Below are positions 23,872 through 32,053 of a DNA stretch of 33,722 bases, one piece after another (within the stretch, counting starts at the first letter, position 1; each line of letters starts with the position of its first letter). The stretch lies in assembly GCA_903909435.1 (NCBI GenBank), contig CAIVVT010000113.1, positions 1-33,722 of the forward strand. The letters run 5' to 3'. The notes below the pieces were generated by a model. That model made no database searches. It saw nothing but the letters and a program-made list of their open reading frames with translations, and was not told the origin of the DNA. Position numbers and translations under genes: made by a program. The stretch comes from an uncultured Acidobacteriia bacterium. Its GTDB lineage: Bacteria; Acidobacteriota; Terriglobia; Bryobacterales; Bryobacteraceae.

Positions 23872-26800
23872 ATGAGCAAACAATCAGTTATTCAGCCGTG
23901 GAAGGCAACTTGCGAACTGCGCTCGGAGATCCGGGATCGGAAGTTGACGGCCAGCGACTTCGCCGTTGATCTCTACAAGGTGATCAACGGCTGGCCCGGC
24001 GAGACGCCTTTCTACTGCGATCCGGTGCGGTTTTTCAGCACGACCTATGCGACCCAGAACCTGCGCCAGTTCTGCAAAGTGGTACTGAGGAGGCTCGCCA
24101 AGGTGCCGGGAGGTGAGGCGGTAATCAACGTCGCCCAGACGTTCGGCGGCGGTAAATCGCATACCCTCACCACGCTTTACTACCTCACTACGCTCGGCGC
24201 GAAGCTGCCGAAGGGCGAGACGTCGGTGGGCACGATCCTGAATGACGCCCAGCTTCCCGACCCGCCGATTGCCCGAGTCGCCGCCGTATCGTTCGACAAA
24301 GTGGACTGGGTGAAGGGCTGCGACGTTGCGTCTCCTACGGGAGAGAAGCGCAGCTTCCGCATGCCGTGGAATCTCATCGCCTGGCAGTTGCTCGGCCAGC
24401 AGGGTCTGGACATTTTGGCGCGCGATGAAGCCAAGTCGGATTTCGACACGCCGCCCGCAGACACACTCTGGGCCCAGATCCTCAGCGAGGTGGAAGCCTC
24501 GGGCCACGGCGCGCTCATTCTCATCGACGAGTTTCTGATGTGGGCGCACGACGCGGCCTCGCCGGACTCAACTGGTCAAAGACAGGACCGTGGCCCGGTG
24601 TGGTACGACCGGTTCAAGAATTTCTTCCAGCGCCTCTCCCAGGCGACCGAGTCCTCTTCGCGTTCGTGCCTCGTGGTATCCCTGCTGGCGACGGACCCGC
24701 AGAAAAACGATGAGGTCGGGAAAGCAGTCCTCAATGCTTGCAACAACGGACTGAACCGCCAGGCGTCGCTCCAGTCTCCCGTCGAAAAGGACGACCTCGC
24801 GGAATTGCTCCGCCGGCGGCTGTTCACCAAGTTTCCCGAAAACCCCGCGGACCGTGAAAAACACATCGTCGCCTTTTGGCCGCGCATGAAGGCGGTCGAT
24901 GGCGTTCGCGCCAAACAGCCGGATTCGCTTGACCGGCTGAAGACGGCGTACCCGTTCCACCCGGACCTGCTGGATCGTTTCTTCGGCAAATGGACCGACC
25001 TGGATCAGTTCCAGCGCACGCGCGGCGTCCTGCAGACCTTCGCCATGGCCCTGCGCGATGCGGAGCCGTGGGACGATTCGCCGTTAATTGGACCACAGGT
25101 GTTCCTGGCCGCTCCAGGGAAGGATGGCTTGAGCGAGGCATTGCTGAAGCTGGCTGAAGCGGCAAAGGACTCGCAGCGGGAAAAGAATCCCCAGTGGCCC
25201 ACCAATCTGAAGACGGAGCTGCCGCGTTCGCTGGAGGCGCAGAAGGCGGATGCCGCCACTCTGGGCGGGCGGGAGATTGAGGCGGCTTGCGTCGCCGCGT
25301 TCGTCTTCTCTCAGCCGATTGGCGAACAAGCCGACCTTGCGGATCTTCGTTGGCTTCTGGCCGCCGCCTGTGAAATGCCCGCAGTCCTAAACAACGGGCT
25401 CATCGCCTGGTCTAAGGCTTCGTGGTATCTGGAGGAGTGTGACTCCACCGAGGCCGGCACCGGCGTGCCGAAGTACTGGAGGCTTGGCCCCAAACCGAAT
25501 CTGAACCAGCTTCACGATTCATACAAGAAACGCGTGATCAAGCACGCGAAAAGCAAATTCGACGAACTTGCCGAGACAAAGTGCGCCCCACTTTATGAAG
25601 GCGCGGTCGAAGAAGGCATCAAACCCCACAAGCTGCCGGACACGCCTGCCGACGTGGATGACGACGGCCAGTTTCGCCTGGTGGTGTTGGGAGCGGATTA
25701 TGCCGGCATCGTCGGCGATCCGCCGCTGGCGAAAGCTCAGGAATTCCTGCGTACACACTCTTCGCCGAGCGACATCCGGACGTACCAGAACAATGTTCTT
25801 GTCGCGACGCCCAGCGTTACCGGACTGCATCAAGCGGAGCAACAGATCGCGGAGTGGCTGGCTTGGGAGGAGATCGAGACTTCCAGCCAGTTCAAAGAAA
25901 TGGACAGCTTCCAACAGAAGACTGTCCGGGATAAGAAGCGCGATTCGCTGAAGGCTGCGCAGACTTCGGTCAAGAACGCCTACGAGTTGGTTCTCTATCT
26001 GGAGAAGGATGGTTCGATCCAGGCCAAGAAGATCACCCTTGGCGCGCAGTCGCTCTTTGGCACGCTGATGCAGGAAACGGCGTTGCGGATGTTCCGCGAG
26101 AAGATCGACGCTGAGGCCATCATGCCCAACGGCCTGTACCCTGTTTGGCCGCCGACAGATTCGCATATCCGGGTCGCCGACCTGTATCAGCAGTTTGGCC
26201 GCGATCCACGGCTGCCTAAGCTCTTGAGCGGCCGGACCGTTCTCAACACAATCGAGGATGCGGTGCGGCGCGGGGTTCTGGCCGTGCGCTGTATCCGCAC
26301 GGATCAGTCCGAAGCGTGGTTCTGGCACTCCGGTATCGAGGTCACGGATTGGGGCAAGAACGCTGAAGCCTGGCTGCCCGGACAGGCGACATTGAACGCA
26401 CTCAGTTCGGGAGCGGTGATGCCTTCCGCCCTGCCCGGCCTTTGGCCGAAGACAGACGACGGTGTCAAGCTCTCCGATCTTTTCGCGTGGTTCGATGGAG
26501 CGCACTCCTTCGAGGAAGAGACTCAGCCAGGCTATCCGCCCGAGCTGCGGCCGATCCCGAAGGTGGATTATGCCATCGTGAAGAAGGCGGTATCCAAGGC
26601 CATCCACGATGGCGGCCTTTGGTTGGTCTATGGCAACGATAGCGTATTCTCCGAGGTGCCCACGGCGCTCCAGTTGGATGCCGACGCACTGATGTTCCGG
26701 CCGCCGGCGGCGCTGGTCGCGATCGACCTCCTGCCCATGGCACTGCCCGACGCGTGGACAAAGGACACCGAGCCGAAGACCACCGTCTCTGCGCTCTACG

Positions 26801-27204
26801 CCGAATTGAAGGCCAAGCGTGGCCGCCCGTGGCCGCCGAAGGCCTTCCTCGACAGCCTGAATTCCGCCTTGGGACAGGGTTTCGTTCATCGCGCGAGCGG
26901 AAGCGGCCCGATCAGTTCGTTGCAGCATGACGGCGCAACCGAACTGACGATCCGCAGCGCCGCGCCGAAGCCGCCGGAGCCGCCTCCCGTCCAGACGCCG
27001 GCGGGCCGGCGTGGATCGACCTTGGCCGTTCTGAGCATGTCGGAAATCCAGGATCTTGCTGACCAGATCCACACACTTTCAAAGCCGCTCGCCGGCATGG
27101 ACCCGCAGATTGAAGTCCGCATCACGGTCAAAACGAAGGGGGATGGTGATCTGTCGCTGGCGAATAGCATCCTGGACAAGATCAAGGCGGGGTGGAAGCT
27201 GTGA
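23872..27204 (+). CDS. DUF499 family AAA ATPase (PglY/BrxC-like)
   Basis: A 1110-aa protein matching the DUF499/COG1483 family. 'INVAQTFGGGKSHTLTTLYY' contains Walker A (GGGKSHT, 92-98), and 'GALILIDEFLMWAHD' contains Walker B (about 213-227). The long C-terminal part holds repeated blocks such as 'LYPVWPPTDSHIRVADLYQQ' and 'LPGLWPKTDDGVKLSDLFAW', which look like an internal duplication. The C-terminal end 'EVRITVKTKGDGDLSLANSI' is typical of the family. PglY/BrxC proteins of BREX and the ATPase of Hma-like systems belong here. A GAGAGAAAG stretch precedes the ATG. It ends the core operon; 177 bp separate it from the next gene. Confidence 0.9.
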   Translation: MSKQSVIQPWKATCELRSEIRDRKLTASDFAVDLYKVINGWPGETPFYCDPVRFFSTTYATQNLRQFCKVVLRRLAKVPGGEAVINVAQTFGGGKSHTLTTLYYLTTLGAKLPKGETSVGTILNDAQLPDPPIARVAAVSFDKVDWVKGCDVASPTGEKRSFRMPWNLIAWQLLGQQGLDILARDEAKSDFDTPPADTLWAQILSEVEASGHGALILIDEFLMWAHDAASPDSTGQRQDRGPVWYDRFKNFFQRLSQATESSSRSCLVVSLLATDPQKNDEVGKAVLNACNNGLNRQASLQSPVEKDDLAELLRRRLFTKFPENPADREKHIVAFWPRMKAVDGVRAKQPDSLDRLKTAYPFHPDLLDRFFGKWTDLDQFQRTRGVLQTFAMALRDAEPWDDSPLIGPQVFLAAPGKDGLSEALLKLAEAAKDSQREKNPQWPTNLKTELPRSLEAQKADAATLGGREIEAACVAAFVFSQPIGEQADLADLRWLLAAACEMPAVLNNGLIAWSKASWYLEECDSTEAGTGVPKYWRLGPKPNLNQLHDSYKKRVIKHAKSKFDELAETKCAPLYEGAVEEGIKPHKLPDTPADVDDDGQFRLVVLGADYAGIVGDPPLAKAQEFLRTHSSPSDIRTYQNNVLVATPSVTGLHQAEQQIAEWLAWEEIETSSQFKEMDSFQQKTVRDKKRDSLKAAQTSVKNAYELVLYLEKDGSIQAKKITLGAQSLFGTLMQETALRMFREKIDAEAIMPNGLYPVWPPTDSHIRVADLYQQFGRDPRLPKLLSGRTVLNTIEDAVRRGVLAVRCIRTDQSEAWFWHSGIEVTDWGKNAEAWLPGQATLNALSSGAVMPSALPGLWPKTDDGVKLSDLFAWFDGAHSFEEETQPGYPPELRPIPKVDYAIVKKAVSKAIHDGGLWLVYGNDSVFSEVPTALQLDADALMFRPPAALVAIDLLPMALPDAWTKDTEPKTTVSALYAELKAKRGRPWPPKAFLDSLNSALGQGFVHRASGSGPISSLQHDGATELTIRSAAPKPPEPPPVQTPAGRRGSTLAVLSMSEIQDLADQIHTLSKPLAGMDPQIEVRITVKTKGDGDLSLANSILDKIKAGWKL

Positions 27205-27381
27205 GGGCTGCGACTTCCCTGACTCGACAGCTTAGAGTCTATGGAATTAGCTGCCGACCAGTGAGCCGTCACTGCGGAGCCTCAATATCCGTAGCACGAT
27301 AAGAGGGCGATCACGACTTAATGATAAAGAATTGATTGTGCTGCAAAGATAGCAGCCACAATGATTGGCTTGGAGTATAAG

Positions 27382-28272
27382 ATGAACTGTTTCCGAATGG
27401 TAAAAGATGTTCTTATTGAGTCGTTGAAGTATTGGAATGAAACCCGTGGTCTCTCTTCAAAGTTGATCAAAAACAAGATGGTTAATTACCTTGACCACAT
27501 GACTACGGAATGGAAGTCCGGCGACCGACCAGCTATAAACTACGAAAAACCGCTGTGTCGTCTAGCATATGTATATCGTCATGTTGCGGCTAATGCAAAC
27601 CTGTTCGAAACTGTACTTGGAACCAGTGCGAAGCTGCGAAACCTTGTAGAAGACAAACTGGCCGAGGGCGACTTCCGTGTCGCAGCATTCGGCGGCGGTC
27701 CAGGTACTGAACTTCTTGGACTCGCAAAGTACATTTCGAAGGTTGTAAAAGATGGCCAAGCGTGTCATGTTCAGTTTACTGCGACCGATCGCATTCAGGA
27801 GTGGTCGGATAATTGGGCCCGAATGGCGAACCACATCAGGAATGATGAAGACTTCAAGCGGGGGCGCAACGGAGTCGTTTTTGATACAACATTTCTTTCT
27901 CTTGATCTGGTGAACCCGCAGCCTTTCAATAGATACGAGTATCTTCTTAGGCAAGATCTATATATATTTAACTATGTTCTGTCAGAAACTATAGATGATA
28001 TCGATAGCATTCAGGAAGCTATTAACATTCTGGCAGCATCGGCCGATACAGGTGCAAGATTTGTGGTAGTTGATAGAAGTCAAAAAGAAGTGCGATCGCT
28101 TGCTCGTAAGGCGCTGGTAGGTGCAGGACTCTCTGTGGGAAAGGACGCACTGGTACAGAGAAACATGGATTCAGATGAACAGTGTTCCGTTCTATCTTCG
28201 TGTAATAAATGGCTTGGGACAAGCCCAAGAATTGTATGGGATTCATTTTGGGTTGTTGGCACAAAACAGTGA
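27382..28272 (+). CDS. class I SAM-dependent methyltransferase-like protein, AT-rich
   Basis: A 296-aa protein with a Rossmann-type AdoMet motif 'VAAFGGGPGTELLGLAKYI' (about 100-118), a possible ribose-binding acidic residue in 'FTATDRIQEWSDNW' and 'DLYIFNYVLSETIDDI' as a motif IV/VI-like region. The substrate is unknown; there is no DPPY motif, so it is unlikely to be a DNA amino-methyltransferase. I chose the ATG at 27382, since GGAG lies 6 bp upstream, over an ATG at 27361 without a site. By eye its codons are much richer in A and T than its neighbours, a sign of separate acquisition. Its TGA overlaps the GTG of the DUF1848 gene, so the two are translationally coupled. Confidence 0.8.
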   Translation: MNCFRMVKDVLIESLKYWNETRGLSSKLIKNKMVNYLDHMTTEWKSGDRPAINYEKPLCRLAYVYRHVAANANLFETVLGTSAKLRNLVEDKLAEGDFRVAAFGGGPGTELLGLAKYISKVVKDGQACHVQFTATDRIQEWSDNWARMANHIRNDEDFKRGRNGVVFDTTFLSLDLVNPQPFNRYEYLLRQDLYIFNYVLSETIDDIDSIQEAINILAASADTGARFVVVDRSQKEVRSLARKALVGAGLSVGKDALVQRNMDSDEQCSVLSSCNKWLGTSPRIVWDSFWVVGTKQ

Positions 28273-29207
28273 TCATCTCGGCCAGCTACAAGACGGACAT
28301 ACCGACCTTCTATGGCGAATGGTTCATGAATCGTCTTCGGGCTGGTTACTGCAAGATTGTCAACCCCTATGGACGCCAGGTGTCCAGGGTCTCCTTGTTG
28401 CGCCATCATGTTCAGGGGATCGTCTTCTGGACGAAGAACCTCGGCCCCTTCCTCTCCAAACTTCGAGAGGTCCAGGAACGAGGGTTTCCCTTCGTAATCC
28501 AGTATTCGATCAACGGCTATCCGAGGACGCTCGAGTTCTCTGTCGTCGACGCGAAGCGATCCGTCGAGCATATGAAAGTTTTGGCGGGAGAATACGGCCC
28601 TCGGACTGCCGTCTGGCGGTATGACCCGATTGTCTTCTCGTCCCTCACCTCCCGTGAGTTCCACCTCGCGAACTTCGAGAAACTTGCTCGGTCATTGCAG
28701 GGGTGCACCGATGAGGTGACGATCTCTGTCGCTCAGATCTACAAGAAAACTCAACACAACATGGACTGGGCGGCGACGGAGTTTGGCTTCACGTGGGAGG
28801 ATCCGACAGACGAAGTCAAGCAGGTGCTGGTAAAGGATTTGGCCGAGTGCGCGCGCGCATTTGGAATGGCGCTCACGGTTTGTTCGCAGGAGAGGTTCGT
28901 GGGAGGCATCGTCGAGGAAGCTCGGTGCATCGATACCGGGCGGCTATCGGATGTGGCTGGGATGCCTGTGCGCGCGGCGCAAAAGGGCAACCGCCGGGAG
29001 TGCGCGTGCGCTGAAGCGCGTGACATCGGTGAGTACGATACATGCCCGCATGGGTGCTTGTACTGCTACGCGGTCCGCAATCGAGCGCTTGCCCAGAAAA
29101 GGTATGCTCAGCACGATCCCGCCGGTGAGTTCCTGTTTCCGCCCACAGATCCGGCGCCAACCGACTCCGGCCCCGATGAGCCATTTCAGATGGTCATGTT
29201 TGAGTAG
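28269..29207 (+). CDS. DUF1848 family protein with Cys cluster
   Basis: A 312-aa protein starting with GTG as 'VIISASYKTDIPTFYGEWF', the typical N-terminus of DUF1848. 'VFWTKNLGPF', 'YSINGYPRTLE' and 'WRYDPIVFS' follow. Near the C-terminus is a cysteine cluster CxC-x11-C-x3-C-x2-C ('DIGEYDTCPHGCLYCYA', about residues 245-268), similar to iron-sulfur ligands in radical-SAM-related proteins. No function is established for the family. The start at 28269 lies inside the stop of the methyltransferase gene (GTGA overlap), a clear sign of coupled translation. An upstream in-frame ATG at 28209 would add 20 non-homologous residues and is rejected. The pair follows the defence operon and may act on RNA, a nucleotide or a small molecule, but this is speculation. 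Confidence 0.88.
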   Translation: MIISASYKTDIPTFYGEWFMNRLRAGYCKIVNPYGRQVSRVSLLRHHVQGIVFWTKNLGPFLSKLREVQERGFPFVIQYSINGYPRTLEFSVVDAKRSVEHMKVLAGEYGPRTAVWRYDPIVFSSLTSREFHLANFEKLARSLQGCTDEVTISVAQIYKKTQHNMDWAATEFGFTWEDPTDEVKQVLVKDLAECARAFGMALTVCSQERFVGGIVEEARCIDTGRLSDVAGMPVRAAQKGNRRECACAEARDIGEYDTCPHGCLYCYAVRNRALAQKRYAQHDPAGEFLFPPTDPAPTDSGPDEPFQMVMFE

Positions 29208-29218
29208 ACGGTGGTAGG

Positions 29219-29674
29219 TCAGGACTGGAGGCGTCCCGAAACGGCATCGTGCATCATCCAGCGCTGTGTGGGCCAGTCGACCACCGAAATAATAGGTCGC
29301 AACTGGCGCTCGAACAGAGGCACATTGGGTCCCGTAAGATTGCTGGCAAATAGAAGTTGCTCCTGGATGTCCGGCGCCAAATTGACGAGATTCATGATCT
29401 GCGTGATCCTGGCGCGTGTCACGTACCCCAGGCGAGCGAGTTCGGCATAGTCGCGGACCTCACCGCGGTCGACCATGTCCTGGAACTTTATGGCCAGTGC
29501 CATGAGCCGCGTGATTCGAGTCATGAGCGGCGGGCTACCAGGCTGCGAAGGGCTTGAGCCAAGCCGGCCGCGCGTCTCGCCGCGACGTTGGCGCACAGGC
29601 AGTGTGACCTCGATCTGAATGGCCCCGTCCTGGTGCGGTCCCGCCGCGGCCGCGGTCAGCACTTTCCTTGGCAT
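29219..29674 (-). CDS. small HTH-like protein of the recombinase operon
   Basis: A 151-aa protein starting 'MPRKVLTAAAAGPHQDG', with a helical core 'ITRLMALAIKFQDMVDRGEV' and an HTH-like 'YAELARLGYVTRARITQIMN'. Proteins of this kind are regularly encoded just downstream of large serine recombinases and overlap them, here by 19 bp (29656-29674). It may be a directionality or DNA-binding partner. The longer upstream frame is Arg/Pro-rich shadow sequence and is rejected. It ends 11 bp from the convergent DUF1848 gene, with no room for a classical terminator. Confidence 0.75.
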   Translation of the reverse strand: MPRKVLTAAAAGPHQDGAIQIEVTLPVRQRRGETRGRLGSSPSQPGSPPLMTRITRLMALAIKFQDMVDRGEVRDYAELARLGYVTRARITQIMNLVNLAPDIQEQLLFASNLTGPNVPLFERQLRPIISVVDWPTQRWMMHDAVSGRLQS

Positions 29675-31248
29675 AGTTCCTTCGCTCCTGCGTTGCTGAA
29701 ATTGACCGTCACTTTGCCGGTCCGCCCGTCGTAGCCGACCTTGGCCACCAGCAGATGGATCATCTGCTCCTGCTCTTTGGTCGTCAGGGAGGACCAGACC
29801 GCGTCGAATTCGATCAGGGTGCGGCGGAGGTCGTCGGCGTTGATGTGGTTCGTGGCGAGGACGCCACGCTCGCCGGCAAGCTCCACCAAGCGGCACTCAA
29901 TCCCCTCGATCTCGCGCTGGATCCCGGCCATGCGCTCGAACCGCGCGCCGGAGTCAACGCTGGTGTCCGCAGCTTCCCGCGCGAGGTGCTGGTTCAGTTG
30001 CCGGAGGCTTCGCCGTTGGGCTTCCGTCTCCTGGTCAATCTCCTGTCGTCTGTGCGCCATCTGGCCGATGGCCTCGGCGGCCACAGCTTCGGCGAGCTTG
30101 GGATCGGTCCCCAGGCGGCGAATGCTATCGAGGACCGCGGATTCGATCGCATCGGCCGGCACGGACTTTGTCTCGCAGTTCTTCCATCCCTTCTGCTGGG
30201 CGTTGTAGCAGACGTAGTAGCGGTATCGCTTGGACTTCCGCATCGTGTAAGTGTGCATCATCGGGGTTCCGCAGGGCACACAGAAGAGCACTCCACGCAG
30301 CAGTGCCCCGAACTTGTTGCGGACGCTGGCGCCCTTGTCGATGTTGTTTCGATCCAGGGTTTCGTGCACGCGATCCCAGATGTTCTGATCGACGATCCTC
30401 TCGTGCTCGCCCGGGTACAGGCAGCCTTTGTGATCGACCATCCCGGTGTAGATCGCGTTGGTGAGCATCCCGTGCATGGTCCCCTTTGCGATGCGCTGGC
30501 CTCCTCGGACGTGGCCATCCTTGGTAGTCCACCGCTTGGTCACGATGCCGCGTCGTTCGGCTTCCTGCAGGACCGGCAGCAGGGATCCGAGTTCCAGGTA
30601 GAGTCCGAAGATCGTTCGAACCTGCCCAGCCTCCTCCGGGTTCACCACCAGCCGTCCGCCCTTCGGATCGATGTCGTAGCCCAGGACCGGATTGCCGCCG
30701 ATCCACTTGCCTTTCCGTCGCGCAGCCGACATCTTGTCGCGCGTGCGCTCGGAGATGATCTCGCGCTCGAACTGGGCGAAGGACAACAGGATGTTCAGCG
30801 TTAGGCGACCGAGCGAGCTGGTCGTATTGAACTGCTGGGTCACGGCCACAAAGCTGACGTTGTTCCGGTCGAACCCTTCGACGATGCGGGAGAAGTCCAT
30901 CAGGGACCGGCTGAGCCGGTCCACCTTGTAGACGACCACGCAGTCAATGGCCCCGGACTCCACGGCAGCAAGGAGTCTCCGGAGTGCGGGTCGCTCCATG
31001 TTGCCACCCGTGTAGCCTCCATCGTCGAAGCGATCAGGAACCAGCAGCCAGCCTTCGGTCTTCTGGCTGGCGATGAACGCTTCGCCAGCCTCCCGCTGGG
31101 CGTCGAGGGAATTGAACTCCTGCTGGAGCCCTTCCTCAGTGGACTTGCGCGTGTAGATCGCGCACCGCACGACGCGGTTCTCAGTGGAGCCGTTCTGACC
31201 GTTGGCGACCGAGCGCGCCGGGCTGCGCGGAGCGCTATTTCTTGCCAT
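29656..31248 (-). CDS. large serine recombinase (integrase/resolvase family)
   Basis: A 530-aa protein. The resolvase catalytic domain (about 25-170) has 'CAIYTRKSTEEG', with the nucleophile Ser at about 36, then 'VYKVDRLSRSLMDF' and 'FAQFEREIISERTR'. A recombinase domain (about 185-300) and a zinc ribbon follow, with Cys 323, 326, 347 and 358 ('CVPCGTPM', 'YYVCYNA', 'GWKNC'). A coiled-coil motif is seen at about 395-470. The layout is complete and no inactivating change is seen, so the enzyme could be active. GAGGAG 7 bp before the ATG supports the start. It overlaps DUF2924 by 14 bp upstream and the HTH-like gene downstream. It is the probable integrase of the element next to tRNA-Asn. Confidence 0.95.
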   Translation of the reverse strand: MARNSAPRSPARSVANGQNGSTENRVVRCAIYTRKSTEEGLQQEFNSLDAQREAGEAFIASQKTEGWLLVPDRFDDGGYTGGNMERPALRRLLAAVESGAIDCVVVYKVDRLSRSLMDFSRIVEGFDRNNVSFVAVTQQFNTTSSLGRLTLNILLSFAQFEREIISERTRDKMSAARRKGKWIGGNPVLGYDIDPKGGRLVVNPEEAGQVRTIFGLYLELGSLLPVLQEAERRGIVTKRWTTKDGHVRGGQRIAKGTMHGMLTNAIYTGMVDHKGCLYPGEHERIVDQNIWDRVHETLDRNNIDKGASVRNKFGALLRGVLFCVPCGTPMMHTYTMRKSKRYRYYVCYNAQQKGWKNCETKSVPADAIESAVLDSIRRLGTDPKLAEAVAAEAIGQMAHRRQEIDQETEAQRRSLRQLNQHLAREAADTSVDSGARFERMAGIQREIEGIECRLVELAGERGVLATNHINADDLRRTLIEFDAVWSSLTTKEQEQMIHLLVAKVGYDGRTGKVTVNFSNAGAKELCQGKC

Positions 31249-31759
31249 GGTTCGCCTCCTCGGTCTGCGCCAAATTGAAGAAAAGGAAGCCGTTCCACTT
31301 CGTTCCTGTTACTTCGCGGGCGATTGCGCTGATGGACCGATGTAACCTGTTGTCGAACTCGAACCCGTCCGCGAGGACTTTCACGATGATCCGCCGGCCT
31401 TTGTACTCCCGATCCAAGTAGGATCCGGGCGGAGGCAGCCTCGAGTCGAGTTCACCGGGGATCTTGCGCGTAACGCTCAGTTTGGGATCCAGACTGGCGT
31501 CCTGGCCGAATCGGGAGCGCGGTGCCCGGATGCGCAGGTCGGCGTCATTGGCGATCTCCAGAGCGCGGCGGCGCGCTCGCTCGGATAACCCGCCTTCTGC
31601 TAGTGCCTGGATGCGCCAGGCGATCCTCCGAAACAGGAACTGCTTGTGGTTGGATCGGGACTCCTCTGCAAACACCTCCAGGTACTTCTGGCGCAGCTCG
31701 CCGACGGTCATCCGGATCAACTCGTCAATCTGTTTCCGCATTGCGGATTCCGTATCCAT
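31235..31759 (-). CDS. DUF2924 domain protein
   Basis: A 174-aa protein matching DUF2924: 'IDELIRMTVGELRQKYLEVF', 'NHKQFLFRRIAWRIQALAEG', 'LPPPGSYLDREYKGRRIIVK', 'DGFEFDNRLHRSISAIAREV' and 'GTKWNGFLFFNL'. The family occurs almost only directly upstream of serine recombinases, and its role is not established. I chose the ATG at 31759 because GGGAG lies 7 bp upstream; frame further upstream is probably not coding. Its end overlaps the recombinase start. Confidence 0.9.
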   Translation of the reverse strand: MDTESAMRKQIDELIRMTVGELRQKYLEVFAEESRSNHKQFLFRRIAWRIQALAEGGLSERARRRALEIANDADLRIRAPRSRFGQDASLDPKLSVTRKIPGELDSRLPPPGSYLDREYKGRRIIVKVLADGFEFDNRLHRSISAIAREVTGTKWNGFLFFNLAQTEEANHGKK

Positions 31760-31919
31760 CGATTTCTCCCTTCTCAAGGCCGTTAACCTCGTGTCCATGA
31801 GGGCTCGAAGTGGGCTGGCTATCAAGTGGAGGTTGGCGCCGCCGATGATCGCGGAGCCGGAGGTAGCCGGTGGCGAGGAGACGGGCAATGGATCGGAGTT
31901 CCTCGGCTGGAATGCTCAA
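31725..31919 (-). CDS. small ORF opening the recombinase operon (TTG start)
   Basis: A 64-aa frame starting at a TTG ('SIPAEELRSIARLLATGYLR'), preceded by GAGGTG at 7-bp spacing, a good ribosome binding site. The N-terminal half looks helical and protein-like; the rest is less convincing. It lies about 100 nt downstream of the predicted transcription start and overlaps the DUF2924 start by 35 bp, like the other genes of this operon. No family is assigned, and it may be a leader ORF rather than a functional protein. Confidence 0.45.
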   Translation of the reverse strand: MSIPAEELRSIARLLATGYLRLRDHRRRQPPLDSQPTSSPHGHEVNGLEKGEIDGYGIRNAETD

Positions 31920-31991
31920 GACGGTTCACCTCGCTGTGGATTGGCACCACAACGAAAGTCCGCCTTGCGGTCGTTCCGCTGTCGAGTGGCT

Positions 31992-32016
31992 GAGAGTGTG
32001 TATGAAACGCACTCTC
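31992..32016. repeat. inverted repeat at the predicted transcription start
   Basis: GAGAGTG (31992-31998) and CACTCTC (32010-32016) pair perfectly around an 11-nt loop. The arms lie just downstream of the -10 box of the recombinase-operon promoter, at the expected transcript start. It could be a repressor operator or a 5' RNA hairpin. Confidence 0.45.
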
Positions 32017-32023
32017 TGCTGTA

Positions 32024-32053
32024 AACATACGCAGCGAGTTCGAAAAGTGTAAA
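32024..32053 (-). promoter_or_regulatory. sigma70-type promoter of recombinase operon, copy 2 of shared box
   Basis: On the minus strand TTTACA (32048-32053), an 18-bp spacer and TATGTT (32024-32029). It is identical to the copy at 1485-1514 in the -35 box and at the spacer ends. Transcription would start near 32017 and run through the DUF2924-recombinase operon. Confidence 0.65.

Larger units (their letters stand above)
29219..32053 (-). mobile_element. serine recombinase cassette
   Basis: A promoter at 32024-32053, a possible small ORF, a DUF2924 gene, a large serine recombinase and an HTH-like gene overlap in series on the minus strand. This gene set recurs in many bacterial genomes as a stand-alone mobile or integrative cassette and is placed here about 1.6 kb from a tRNA-Asn gene. 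The exact ends of the element are not visible. Confidence 0.65.

Noticed and set aside
25519..27072. 517-aa minus-strand frame inside the DUF499 gene
   Set aside because: Long only because of high GC codon use on the opposite strand; Arg/Gln-rich, no domain, and the sense gene is certain.
15453..27204. Complete BREX or DISARM system
   Set aside because: No pglZ, brxA or brxB-like gene for BREX and no drmB or PLD-type drmC for DISARM are seen; only the ATPase, methyltransferase and helicase parts are shared.
27260..27273. Terminator after the defence operon
   Set aside because: Only a short AGTGA/TCACT hairpin with loop GCCG and no T-tract; too weak to call.
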